Source: Girardinichthys multiradiatus (taxonomy: Eukaryota; Chordata; Actinopteri; Cyprinodontiformes; Goodeidae). Taken from it: a stretch of 64,000 nucleotides of DNA. Of the stretch, positions 15,001 through 25,900 are shown in pieces. The DNA is taken from NCBI RefSeq assembly GCF_021462225.1, contig NC_061798.1, positions 19,056,820 to 19,120,819 of the forward strand. The letters are read 5' to 3'. A program made the position numbers and the translations under genes. The notes under the pieces were generated by a model. It was not told the DNA's origin. It worked only from the letters and a program-made list of their open reading frames with translations, and searched no databases. Each line of letters starts with the position of its first letter. Within the stretch, counting starts at the first letter, position 1.

Positions 15001-16704
15001 TTGTTTCTAGGTTAATTTAGACATAGCATTTTGAAGCTTCTAAAGGTCCATCATGCTCTGCAAATAGCCTCTTTTATTAAAGTTTCTTGGATAGTAGCAT
15101 TCCACTAGTACAATATTTTCTGTCGCCATGCATTTACGTTTAGTTTCCCCCTGTCTTGTCAGGATGTCCTGATACCCGAACGTTTAACGCAACTTTCAAG
15201 CTGGCATAGCATCACTTATACATCTCTCAGTCATTTTTTTCCCCAAGGTCACACTTTATGCTGGTTTTTACCCCCAAATCTGCTCCAAAGGGCAGTCCTA
15301 TGATGAAAATGCTTTAAATATCCATCGTTACCAAATAAAAAGATGAAAATATTGTAGATAAAATTCAGTCATTTCTAATTGTAGATGCGTTGAAAGGCAG
15401 GATAATTAAAAACAATGTGATTTAATCTAAAGCTAATGTTTGAAATGACAAATGTAAATTAGTGTCAGAGCATTCTAAAACCTAAACTGAATTCTATTTC
15501 ATACCGGGATGAATATTGCACCTAGGTGTGAAAATGAAACTATTTTCCTTTACAATGTAAGAGTCGCTAAAAATTGCATTACTCAACAACTTTGTATTCA
15601 ATCTGCAGAATTTTCTGAAAATCTCATCCCATCAATATTTATAGACTGTCGGAGCAAACTGGAGTACCAGGAGTGAACCCACGCTTGCATGGGGAGAACA
15701 TACACACTCCATGCAGATAGACACAAGGCCAGGATTTGAACCCAGGACCTTTTGGTTGCAATAGTATGCTCCACTCTAAGCCAGTCATTCAGAATTCCTC
15801 AAAATTCAAAAATCTGAGTTTAACAAGTTAATACTATACAAATTATTTTTTGAGTACAGTTTATTTATATGGAATTATATTTATATGGAATTAAATGTCA
15901 GTCTGTTTTCAGTGCAAAAATAAATTAGTGTAACTAAATTAATTTATTGAGATGTGGGATTGGGGTTTGCTGTGTAGCTAAAGGAAGCTTTAATGTCAAT
16001 TAAACAAGTGATCATTATTTTGATCACAACCACTTAAAAAAGGTTTATTTATCAAAAAACATCTGCTGAAAGCTTCTTTCTGTCTAAAAAATTTCTAAAA
16101 AAGTATAGAAATAACATACTGCAGTTTGGATTTTAAAATGCTGTAACTTTCCTACTGTAAAACCTACACAGATCATCTTGTCATTTGGAAAGTATTTTAA
16201 TTTTATTTCAAATGAACCATTTATTTTGACATAAAAATGATGAAAACATAACACGGGTACCGTAAATGCCTGTTATGTATCTACATTGGAACAACCTCTG
16301 AAAGCAGCACAGACACATGCAGGACTCACTTGATGTCTTCCCACACTTCTGGGCCGTAATTCCGTAAAACCAGAAGCTCCAGGGCGTGATTCACAAACCC
16401 GTACTGGAAACGTAGAGGAGAAGGGATCAGCGTCAATATTTCATGCAATTAATTTCCAACAACGAAATAGGCCGGTATATGTGTATGCATGCAGCGTTGC
16501 TTGTAAATTAAATGCCTGCATAGGTATATATTGTTTACAACTGCTTAAGGTAGCACCGTAATGTTATTCAGTTAAATTGCTGTAGCTTGCAAACCGGTGT
16601 TCTCCCAACAGGAAATGTCAAACGCTAATAGGCTGCACTACGAGACTAAAACCAGAAATACTCAATATCCAGAGCGAAGAGAAAAGTCAGTATGTACGTA
16701 CCAT
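1..16704 (-). CDS. gucy1b1: Soluble guanylate cyclase subunit beta-1, 5' part (exons 1-8; 3' part off the left edge)
   Basis: Heme-bearing subunit of the nitric oxide receptor, a cytosolic heterodimer with alpha-1 that converts GTP to cGMP. Exons read on the minus strand: 16704-16702 (ATG only), 16403-16330, 12078-11978, 11862-11744, 8113-7916, 3886-3656, 3478-3362 and 270-137. All have AG/GT borders and keep frame. The predicted protein starts [13 protein letters not shown], the H-NOX start of the beta-1 family. The proximal heme ligand falls exactly at His105 (NLDALH), and the heme-propionate motif Tyr135-x-Ser137-x-Arg139 is present (YYSER). The PAS-like region follows ([11 protein letters not shown]... 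LRSK). Exon 8 ([15 protein letters not shown]... [11 protein letters not shown]) leads toward the coiled coil. The coiled coil and catalytic domain must lie left of base 1. It lies downstream of gucy1a1 on the same strand. The identity is near certain; only the missing 3' exons limit the annotation. Confidence 0.96.
1190..1620. repeat. Possible Tc1-related relic in gucy1b1 intron 7
   Basis: The text tccacgtttattggctcccc at 1237-1256 closely matches tccacgtttactggcacccc at about 29051, and both read like a Tc1-type terminal repeat. The rest of the stretch is too decayed to align by eye. Confidence 0.35.
2057..2536. mobile_element. Tc1-like relic fragment
   Basis: The start (caatgccttgcaaaagtgttc) is a typical teleost Tc1 inverted-repeat end. 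Later text includes 'gcatgatgctgccaccaccg', a conserved piece of the transposase region read from the opposite strand. No intact frame. The relic seems to resume after the fold-back element at about 3077. Confidence 0.65.
2537..3076. mobile_element. Fold-back or non-autonomous DNA element inside a Tc1 relic
   Basis: The outer ends are imperfect inverted copies: GGTTTTTCCACCAA at the left and TTGGTGGAAAAGGGG at the right. The interior has further inverted pieces around gaaccggttc and ggttccacca. GC content is higher than the flanks. Tc1-relic text is seen on both sides (2057-2536 and 3077-3120), so it looks like a nested insertion in gucy1b1 intron 7. hAT-like origin is a guess; no clear 8-bp target duplication was found. 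Confidence 0.6.
3150..3206. repeat. (TA)n-rich microsatellite with palindromes
   Basis: Alternating TA tract with embedded palindromes such as tatatctatatagatata, located in gucy1b1 intron 7, just downstream of exon 7 in the gene's direction. Confidence 0.85.
4615..6640 (+). mobile_element. Non-LTR retrotransposon (LINE) remnant
   Basis: In broken frames the plus strand encodes an endonuclease-like part ([20 protein letters not shown] then [15 protein letters not shown], about 4770-4915). It continues with a linker ([20 protein letters not shown], 5480-5530) and late reverse-transcriptase/C-terminal pieces ([33 protein letters not shown], 6120-6265). The 3' part ends near an AATAAAG at 6628-6634. 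Many stops and a large internal deletion of the RT core. The clade resembles the CR1/L2/Rex1 type of fish. It lies in a gucy1b1 intron, antisense to the gene. Confidence 0.8.
7825..7850. repeat. (CAG)n trinucleotide repeat
   Basis: About eight CAG units followed by cggtgacagc, located in the gucy1b1 intron about 65 bases downstream (gene sense) of exon 5. It is intronic, so it does not encode a polyglutamine tract. Confidence 0.9.
8250..8700 (-). mobile_element. Tc1-like relic in a gucy1b1 intron
   Basis: The text 'cccacatcatcacagatttttc', 'accttacattgggtatgagg' and 'catgtccacatattcatcc' matches the antisense of a teleost Tc1-like transposase region. Stops occur in all frames. Borders are approximate. 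Confidence 0.6.
9301..9476. mobile_element. Short MITE-like element
   Basis: 176 bp bounded by AGGGATGGGCA at the left and TGCCCATCTCT at the right, imperfect inverted copies. The AT-rich interior includes cgtatacaaacagtatataacg. The ends resemble hAT-type MITEs of fish. No exact target duplication was confirmed. Confidence 0.5.
10100..11740. other. gucy1b1 intronic sequence, no gene recognised
   Basis: AT-rich intron between exons 5 and 4. It holds a 135-codon Cys-rich frame on the minus strand (10983-10576), judged not to be a gene, and scattered A/T tracts. Nothing else is supported. Confidence 0.5.
12079..16329. other. gucy1b1 intron 2, mostly featureless
   Basis: A 4.25-kb AT-rich intron. 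No coding exon was seen on either strand. It holds a reverse-strand SINE fragment (15655-15775) and a short common repeat at 14938-14996 (tttatttatatagctttaattc). Confidence 0.6.
15655..15775 (-). repeat. tRNA-derived SINE fragment, minus strand
   Basis: Read on the minus strand, it contains a pol III B-box-like GGTTCAAATCC (15742-15732), followed by gcatggagtgtgtatgttctcc and catgcaagcgtgggttcact. This is the same body as the SINE at 38138. It is 5' and 3' truncated. Confidence 0.65.
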
Positions 16705-16900
16705 GGTGAGCGCTGCTGTTTATTCCTCTTTATTTTCAATTAAACCCGTTGAATCAGGCAAAACCTTCATGGTTTGGTCCAGATGATGAGAGACTCCGCG
16801 TCCATCCCAACTACTTCTACCAGGAGTTTACGGACAGCAGAGCTGTCCAATAGCATACCGGGAATAATGTGACGTAAGTGGTGATTGCCCAATCACAAAC
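16705..16900 (-). promoter_or_regulatory. Putative gucy1b1 promoter
   Basis: This is the sequence just upstream of the gucy1b1 start codon. It holds a CRE-like TGACGTAA at 16870-16877 and CCAAT boxes near 16848 and 16889. The second CCAAT sits in a short palindrome (gtgattgcccaatcac). No TATA box was seen. The promoter role is inferred from position and motifs only; the transcription start is not known. Confidence 0.4.
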
Positions 16901-17089
16901 GAGACGAAGGTAGCGTATTGCAAGTGATGCTAGTGAACCTGTGATTCCTGCAGATGTTTGTTTTTCTTGCTAACAGCTTCAGATATGAATGTTTAATCTG
17001 TAAGAATGTAACCTGTTTTTATTACCCATGCAGTCTCTAAAAGTAGCTGTAAGATATTAGTAAAATTAATGATAATAATAAAGTGTAGG

Positions 17090-18360
17090 ATACAATACCT
17101 TGCTTTTTTATTTGATCATGTTACAACCACAAACGTCATTGTGTTTTATTGGAATTTTGTGGACTACACTAACATAAAGAAGTGGTTAATGGAAGAATAA
17201 AAAAGAAAAAAAAAAAAAAAACTTAGGTGTAGTATGCTAATGTATCCAGACCCTTTAATCTAATACTCCTAAATAAAGTCAGGCTTTCATAAATCATCTA
17301 CATGTTAAACAGAGTACATCTGGGTGCTGTTTGATCTCAGTATAATTCTGTGACCTCAGAGGTTTCTTTGTGTACGGAGCCCGCGAGGGGACATGGGGGA
17401 TTTTTTTTTTTTTTTGCGTCCACACACAATATTTTTGCGTTCGCTCGCAACACTGTGTGGGAGACCCGTTTTTGAGATTTATTGCGTTTTATTTTGAAAT
17501 CGCCCTTAAATAAAATGATTTTCAATCTTAAAGACAGTTATCATCCACTTGCTGTCAAACTGCTGAACTCTGGACAATAATACAGCACGAAACCACATCT
17601 GTGGCACTTTATTTGCTTATTACTGTTGCATGATGTGAACTTTTTTTGCACGCCACTTTTGTTTTTAATTGTGATTTGAACGGTTCTTCTTATCCTAAGC
17701 ATTTAATCGCATTGTTGACTTCGTGTTAACCTGCATATGACAAATAAACCATATCAATGCCATATCAGTGCTGTTTGTTTTGTGAGCAGTTTGTCAAATG
17801 TGCTGCTGTTCCAAAATGCACAGCTTTCGCAAGATGATTAACAACTTTTGCGAGCGAACGCAAAAGTATTGCGTGGGGACGCAAAAGAAAAAAAAAATCT
17901 CCTATGTCCCCTCGCGGGCTCCGTAACAAACAGCATCATGGAGACTACGAAACACACTTGCAGGTCAGGAATGAGGTTTTGGGGAAGGTCAAAGCAGGGT
18001 TAGGGCATAAGACAATATCTTGAGCTTTCAAAGTCTCAAAGAGCACTGTTCAAGCCATCATCTACAATGGAAAGAGTATGGCAGAAATGGCTGGAAGAGA
18101 GTGTTATTATGAGAAGTAGCCAAGAGGCCCATGATAACTCTTTATGATCTCCAGAGACCCACATTTCATTTAGGAGAATGTGTTGTCAAGACAACCACTA
18201 GCTGTGGACTAATAGCTGCAAGTCCTGAAATCTGATGTTCACAGATGCTCTCAATCCAATCGGACTGAGCAGGAATGATTTGTAAAATTATACATTAAAT
18301 GTTGAAGCTGAAGGTGACAACATTTGAAAAAGTTCAATGAGATGAATGTTTTTTGCAAGA
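17090..18360 (+). mobile_element. Old Tc1-like relic in the gucy1a1-gucy1b1 spacer, interrupted by a second element
   Basis: The left arm (ccttgcttttttatttgatcatgttacaaccac) and body resemble a widespread teleost Tc1. The body text includes 'aaagcagggttagggcataa', 'gagcactgttcaagccatcat' and 'gccaagaggcccatgataac'. The right arm includes gtgacaacatttgaaaaagttc. No long open frame remains. A different, long-TIR element (17375-17923) is inserted inside. Borders are approximate. Confidence 0.7.
17375..17923. mobile_element. Non-autonomous DNA element (549 bp) with about 75-bp inverted repeats
   Basis: The left end CGGAGCCCGCGAGGGGACAT and the reverse complement of the right end are identical over the first 20 bases. 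Beyond a T-rich spacer, both arms share GCGTCC, CACAATA/CGCAATA and the palindrome-rich GCGTTCGCTCGCAA. The element is flanked by TA on both sides (17373-17374 and 17924-17925), consistent with a TA target duplication. No coding frame. It splits an older Tc1 relic. Tc1/mariner-type mobilisation is suggested only by the TA; the family is not recognised. Confidence 0.85.
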
Positions 18361-18452
18361 ATCTGTTTCATAAAACAGATTGTGAAAAACAAAATCTATA
18401 TTTTTTCTGCAGTGTATAACAAAATCAACCATTTTATCTTTTCATGACAATA

Positions 18453-18458
18453 TTTATT
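18453..18458 (-). terminator. Candidate gucy1a1 poly(A) signal
   Basis: AATAAA on the minus strand, about 1.5 kb past the gucy1a1 stop and before the Tc1 relic in the spacer. It would end transcription before gucy1b1. No transcript evidence is available, and other variant signals could be used. Confidence 0.35.
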
Positions 18459-18460
18459 GC

Positions 18461-19987
18461 ACTTAGATAACAATAATAAGTAAAGCACATTGTTGTGAGT
18501 GGTAGAAAGACATTCATTGAACTCGTCCGTGTCACATTTCTTCTGTAGAGTAAAGGTGCGTAGTACAACCCATGTATTATGGTACAGATGTGCACAGTAA
18601 GATTAGTACAAATGCAAAAGCATACCATATTAGGAAACTAGTATAAAGACAATGCTTTGTGTCAACAAACCACACACATGTATATAAACACTTGTATTAT
18701 TCTGCTAGTGGGAGAAATGTCATTCATATATCACTGTAGTCTATTTTAAAGTGAATTATAATCTTATGTGTTATAGAAAAAAACTGTTTGATTTAGTTGG
18801 CACATGTCTGTGGAGTTCCCATAAGGCACCTTAATCTACTCTGCATTAACAGAATTTCATTAAAGTGAATCCTGCACCCTAAAATGTTCTTTTTGGTAGA
18901 TATTTTAAAAAGAAAGCTTGTCAAATATTTTCCTCAAAACAGGAAACCAGTAAAGTTTTAGTTTAATCGCTGCCATTGAGAGAGGTGTGCTTTGGGAGGT
19001 AGAATAAATTCAAAAATCACATAATTATATAATTACTACCTTGTTGTATAAGGTTGTAATAGTGCGTTGGATTTGTCATGGACGTCAGAACTTGGATATT
19101 TGAATGACTTCAACATTTAGTTTAATTTTGAAGTTGCAAAACCAGTGGCAGTATAACTATTTGTGGTGTTGCTAACTATGATTAGCAATTTCATACATTT
19201 AATTCATTCAAACACTAAAGAAACATGCTCATAAACAAAGGAATTGTACACCTGTGTGTGTGTGTCTTGTTTAATATGATCAAAAACGGTCATAAAGTTA
19301 AATTTATAAATTATTTCTGCAACTTCGACTGTATATACCTGTACAATTAATGCAATTTTCTAAGTTAGAATAGTAATTTCAGAAAGGGTTCTGTTAAATT
19401 TTCCAGCATGGAAATTATAAAATTTTGACTTTTGAGCAAAAAGGAAACACACCATTAATCTGTATCTGATTGTAAAGCACTTTTTAAAAAATGTCCTGCA
19501 TGAACAAATTAGATCTTCGACCTTTCAGAGCAAAGTCTGTAGCTACATCCATATGATAGAAACACGTGACAGTAACTATCCAACTGTGCAAAATGCTTAA
19601 AAATCCTGTGCTTTTCTATTGGCTACATGTATTAAGTTTTACCTTTGTGTTTAAAAAGGGACAAAACAGTCCTTAAGTCTTGCCTTGACTTTCAACATCT
19701 CTTATGTGAGCATGATATCGAAGCACTTTTTCCAAAGATCTCAAAATGCAGAGATGACTCATTGTGGAAGAAAGATTAAACGGATTTATCACCACTGTAA
19801 CTGCACAAATGGATAATAGTACAGAGATGACATGTTTGACAGTAAACTGACATTTCAATGATTAAACATCTGCTGTGATAGTGTCACTTGCAAACAATGA
19901 ATGACTCCAATCAAATAAACAGTACATCTGTATTCTTCAGTTGAGCTTCTCATTATCTAACAGTTTTGGACTTGCTGAAGTTTGGCC
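18461..19987 (-). other. Probable gucy1a1 3' untranslated region
   Basis: AT-rich sequence from the alpha-1 stop to the AATAAA at 18453. No other gene was seen. A short (GT)n tract lies near 19254-19264. Assignment as 3' UTR is inferred from the poly(A) signal only. Confidence 0.4.
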
Positions 19988-22900
19988 TCATTTCGTCGTT
20001 GGTTTTGAAGCTTTGACGGCTGCCTCCAGAAAGTAACAAACACCAGGGATGTCTCCTGGGAAGTTGGCCGGAAGCTCCTGTCTGCTCCTAGAGACAAAGA
20101 CAAACTCTGGGCGACCTCTCAGCAATCTGGGATGAAGAACACACAAATACAGCATGAGTCTAAAAACAATGTGGCAAATTATTTGACACAAGAGAAAACA
20201 CAGCTCCTTTCTAAAAGTCATGCATCCTGTTGAAAGCATTTGGGATTTTTTTCTTTCCATGTCTCTAGTGGAAATAAATGATGCTACACACACACACAAC
20301 TGTATATACTAAGTTAAATACAAATACTTTTGAGACTTTCTGTAAGACCATGTCTTTTGAGAGAGCTGTTAGGAGTCACTGAGATCATAATCGCTTGTAG
20401 CAGATGTTCACCTGTGGGTTGTTGGGCTGATGTTGATTTTCCTCGGCTGGCCGCATGACTCAAACTTGTTTGCCAATGTAACATTGTTCCCAAAAAGGCA
20501 GTAACGGGGCATTTTCACTCCAACTACACCTGCCAACACTGACCCACTGTGGAGCCCAATTCGCATCTGGAGGACGAAAAAGAGAATTCCTCAATTACTG
20601 CTTGCTTGAATTGTGCATTTGCATTTCTATTATAGTCCGTTGGAAAAGTATTTTTTCTCCTAAGGCTTTTTCTGATTTTGACAAAGAACAACCAAAAACA
20701 ACAACAAACTGCACATTTCACTGCAATCACAGCAGGAAGTGTTTTTGTACTTTTGGAGTACGTCTTTACCAGCTTTAAAAATCTAGACAATTGTTTTTCC
20801 ATTCCAAACTTTCCTACAGCAAAAAAGGCCAAGGGCTAAAGAGTTATTAATAGAGCAGCTTCTCATTCTCGGACTAATAACTTATTTGTTAATATAAATG
20901 CACTTAAGTTTAATGGAGTAGTAGAATTTTATGTTGCTTTAATCATGTTTAATGTTAAAAACAGTATGGTTCCAAACTGCGTCCAGAGATGGTTCCAGAT
21001 CAATTAAAATAGCTATGATCTTAGAGGAAATGGCATGATTTTGAAAACAAAAATTTTAAATAATTTTTTTTAAAAAGGTGCAGGGGTTAATTTGTGGAAT
21101 TCAGCTATTGACTTTGCTTATTTTATTATGTTATCCATCTTATTATGGAGAATGTGTTGTTTATAAACTAAAGTATTGTTATCTCTGTTTCTTCAGTCAA
21201 CATGTGCTTTATAGGATCTGTTTAAACAGAAAATTGAAAAAAAAGAGTAGGTAAAATAAGCATTGCTTCATTCTACTCCTTTTGGTTACTATGGTTTATG
21301 TTTAATGATAAGTTGTGTATTTTTTCTGTGGTCATCATTCCAGCTGGTCTGGCAGCATTTAACAGGCTTTCTTGCATGATTAATGTTCTTCCTCCCATCA
21401 ATTCTAACCAGTTTCCTTCTCCCTGCTGGCCTAGACTGATGCTGCCACCACCATGTTTCAGTGTGGGGGTGGTGTGTTATGGGCAATGAGCACTTTTGGT
21501 TTTCTGTCACACATTGCATTTTGCATGTAGGCCAAACTGTTTACTTTTGATCTCATCTGACCAAAGCACATTAACCACATGTTTCCTTTGCCGTTTATAT
21601 GGTCTGTGGGAAACTTTAATTGAAATAGAAAGGCACCTATCATTTCAGTGCAGTTGTGCACTACTTTGTGGTGGTCTATCATAAAAAAAATCCCAATAAG
21701 GTATATTAAAGTTTGTGGCTGAAACATAAGAAAATGTGCAACAATTCAAGTTTTATGTATTCAATTGCAAAGCATTGTAGATGAAGGAGCTTGAGGCTAG
21801 TTTAATCCCCATTTCTCCCTGCATTGTTATACTTTACTGGCAACCAAATTGATGCTTGGGTATAATAATGTGAAAAAGCTTAATAAGTCTTAATATTTTT
21901 GTCAGTTGTTTCTTGGATATGCATACCAAAGAGCAACCCTGAAGATAAACAACTTCTTAAATCTGTGTCCAACTCCAATTAATAACCACATGGACATGTC
22001 CTAGTTTAACTCAAAATGAAGCTCAGACCAGGGCTCTGGGGAGCTATACTGAAGATCAAACTGTATGTTTGAGGTCATGTTCCATGACCTGGTTGCAGCT
22101 TCATTCCTCATGCAGAGGAATGAAGCTGGAACCAGTCAAACATTTCTAAAAATGCTTGTTTTTTTAAGCTTAAGTCTCAGTTTTGCATTCTCATTCTCAT
22201 TTCTATTGTTATTATTTTCAACGTCTTTATCCCTCATTGGCCCAACTGTTTATGGTATTTTAAGTGGAATTTAGAGAGAGGTATAGCAACCACCAAAGAA
22301 ATGTCACTGATGGCATTTAGGATAAATATGTAGCCTGGGAAGCAGGGAAATGTTAAAACCCATCCTTTATTTACTCAGATTTTCAAAAGGTCTTGTCTCT
22401 CTCAGGCCAAGCAAAATTTAATGTGATATATGTTGGTTGTATCTTCTAGGACCACACAGAGGAGCGATTTTGATGCTTCTTGTTCATGTTTTTTCTTGCT
22501 GTAAGCAGCAGCCCTGTCTGATTGTGTTCTGGACATATGATTGCAATAAATTCAATTAAATTTAACTGGTTTGGTATGCAATAATTATGTTTGGTCCAGC
22601 CATCGTGTTTTTTAAAACCACTTTATCCTATAAATGAGAAAATGAGCGACTACAAGGCAGTGGAACACCTAGACGAGTTGAACGGTGCTCTTTGTAATAG
22701 TTGTGCTATACACTTTTGAGATTTGAAAAAAAAATTATAATAAAAACGTATAAGTTTCCTTCTGTTTAACAATTATGCACCATTTGGTGTTGGTCAGTCA
22801 CATTAAATCGCAATAAAATTTGTTAAAGTTTGTGGATGACAAAATTTTGCCAAGTACCTATTTTCTTATTGCACTTTCCTGACTGATGAAGATCATCAGA

Positions 22901-25900
22901 CACCCTGCCTTACCTGAATAACATGTTCTATTGTCTTTCTCTTTTTTGAAGAGAGGCTAATGGAAATCAATCTTTCAGTCATGTTATATATAAACCCCAG
23001 AAAAACAGGAACAGCTGGACAGCTACCTTAAAGTTCTTAGATATTCTGATCAGCTTTAAAAAAGCATAAAATGCTTCATTTACATTGTCAATACCTGTGA
23101 TAAAACTGATTCTGTCAAAAACAATGATTTCTTGTAGTGGGAATTTATCCCCATTGAATAAATGCAATCAAATAAAATGCTGGATTTGTCTACATTTTTT
23201 GTGTGAAATTATGTTCCTGCAATAAAATAATTTATTTGAAGGCTCTCAACAGAGCTTTGCCAGTGGAAGGCTTTGCATTTTACCATTACTTAAGACAGAA
23301 ATGTCAACAAATGAAGAATTAATCCAAGATATGAATCGTGTGTTTTTCTAAAATCTGAGAAATCTCCAGCTGTTTAAAACTCTTCACATGAACATTCTCC
23401 AACTTCTCTGCAATCTGCACAATTAGATTTAATGAGGTGAATTACCATGATTGGCGCTTGACCCTTACCTGTATCGGTTCTCCTGTTGGCGTCATGACTT
23501 CGTCTGACAGCTCCATCATTTTCAAAGCCATGAGTGCAATCTGAACTGCATGAGTCTCACTCTCCTTATGCAAGCCACCAGCCACACAATAAGCATCACC
23601 AATGGTCTCCACCTAAATAGAGCCAAAATGCTGTTACAATAATTTCTGGACGGTTCAGTGGAGACAGAACAAAGTCTCTCAGCAGGTTTTTGTGGTCCAT
23701 CCAAGCCGATGTCAAGAAATTATTTACAACATGTAAAGATGCTTAGTTAGTTTGATCTTTTTTTTTCTCTCAAGCTCTTAAAGCAAATTCTAAAAAAAAG
23801 CAATGGTCACATGAAGACAATGATGTTTAAACACAATGATTAATGTCAAGTGGCCGTTCATCAAGATCTTAGCTTCTTGTCTCAGAAAGAAAAAGGTTGA
23901 AATACAGCCAAAACCAAAACTTTTACAGGTAAGAGTACTTAATCTTTAGACAAGCTAAATAGTCAAATGTTTTTCTGTCTTTTCTCCCGTTCATTTGTAA
24001 AAATATTGTCTTTTAAGCACTTAGATGGTTCAGATGAGGTGAAACTATTTTTAGGCTTATGCAGAGTAGAAAAAGGGTCCTCAAGGAACCTCTGACATTT
24101 GGTCTTTTACAAGACATTTGACAAACGCACTTATCTTCTGTTTTGCTTTTCTGACACTTTGATTACATTATCCAAAGTTGTTCCAGGTTAGCATCCTTCA
24201 GAAGACATTACTGTTGTTGGTAGAGCTACCCTAACAGTTTGCCTTTTAAATGCAAAATTGTGTCATTTTGTTAAAAAACTTAAGTTTGTTAAATAATTTC
24301 CTGGAGTTCCAAGTAGATTTCTAACATATAGTTCTGTGAAAATAGTACTTGCCCCCTTACAGATCTATTCTGTTTTCGTTCTTTTCTCACACTTAAATGT
24401 TTCAGATCATCAAACAGAAGACAAAAATAACCTAAGTGAATAAAAAAACTTTTTTTGAATCAAATCTATCCAAACCAACCTGGCCCCAGGAGAATATTGA
24501 ATTGCCACAACTTACTATATCATAATCACTTAAACAGAACCTGTGTGGCAGCATGAAGTAGGCTAAAAGATCTCAAAAAGCAACAAGCCCTGACCAAAAA
24601 CACTTAGAAAACAGTAGAGAAAAAAGTCCTTGATATTTATCAGTCTGGAAAGGTTAACAAAACCATTTCTAAGACTGTAGGACTCCAGTAAGAACCATTA
24701 TTTACAAATGGAGAAAACTTGGAATAGTTCTGAAGTTTCTCAGTAGTGACCAGTATGCCAAAATTACTCTAAGAGCACAATGAGGAATTATCCAGGACTT
24801 CACAAAAGAATACAGAACAACATCTAAAACACTGCAGATCTCACATGGCTCACTTAGGTCAATGTTCAGGATTCAACAATAACTGAGACTGGGCACCAAT
24901 GGCATTGAGTTCCAAGGTAAAAAAACACTGTTGAGGTTTGTCTCATATTTACCAAACACATCTTGATAAATCCCAAGATTTATAGGAAAATACTCAACTG
25001 ACAAGACAAAAGTGCAAACTTTGCTCCATTACAGCAGGCATAACACTAACACAGCATCTCCAATAGTCAAACTTGATGATGTAGTTTGAGGGTCTGGGCT
25101 TATCTGCTTCAGGACCTGGAAAACTTGCTATAATTGATGGAACCATGAATTCTGCTCTCTGGCAGAAAATCCTAAAGAGGAATGTGAGCTCAACTTCACT
25201 TGGACTATGCAGCAGGGCAATAATCCGAAGCACACCTGCATGTCCACATCTAAATGTCTGAAAAACCCCCAAAATTAAAGTTATTGAGGGGCCCAGCCAA
25301 ACAAAAGTTTTAATGGAATGCTTTGCCATGACCTTAAAGAGGCTGTTCATACTTAAAAATGCCACAATGTGGTGGAATTACAACCATTCTGTAAAGAAGA
25401 GTGTAAAAAAACTCCTGCTGAGAGATGTAAAAGACTCATTACTGGCATTCACAGATATTTGATGGCAGTTCTTGACACAAAGTGTGGCACAACTGGTTGT
25501 AAGGTTTAGGAGTCATTCATTTTTCACGTAGGGATAGGTTGGTTTGGATATTTCTTTTGTTAATAAAAGAAATCATCATTTGAAAACTGTTCTTTTGTAT
25601 TTACTCAGGTTATCTTTGTTTAAAATGTTTGATCCGAAACATTGAGGTGTGACAAAAAAGCAAAAACATTGAAAATCTGTGAAGGGCAAATACTTTCATG
25701 GCACAAAAGATTTGAGCGTATATATAATATTACTTCTAGTACTTTGTATTAAATAAATTTATGATCTAATACGGGCACCTATAGGGTTAGGCTTACTGGT
25801 ACTGTGGTTCCATAGCACCAGTAACTTCTTCACACAGCTCTTTAACACAACTAACAAAACAAGCACAAACATATATTAGAGTGTTATCTACAAAGAGCCA

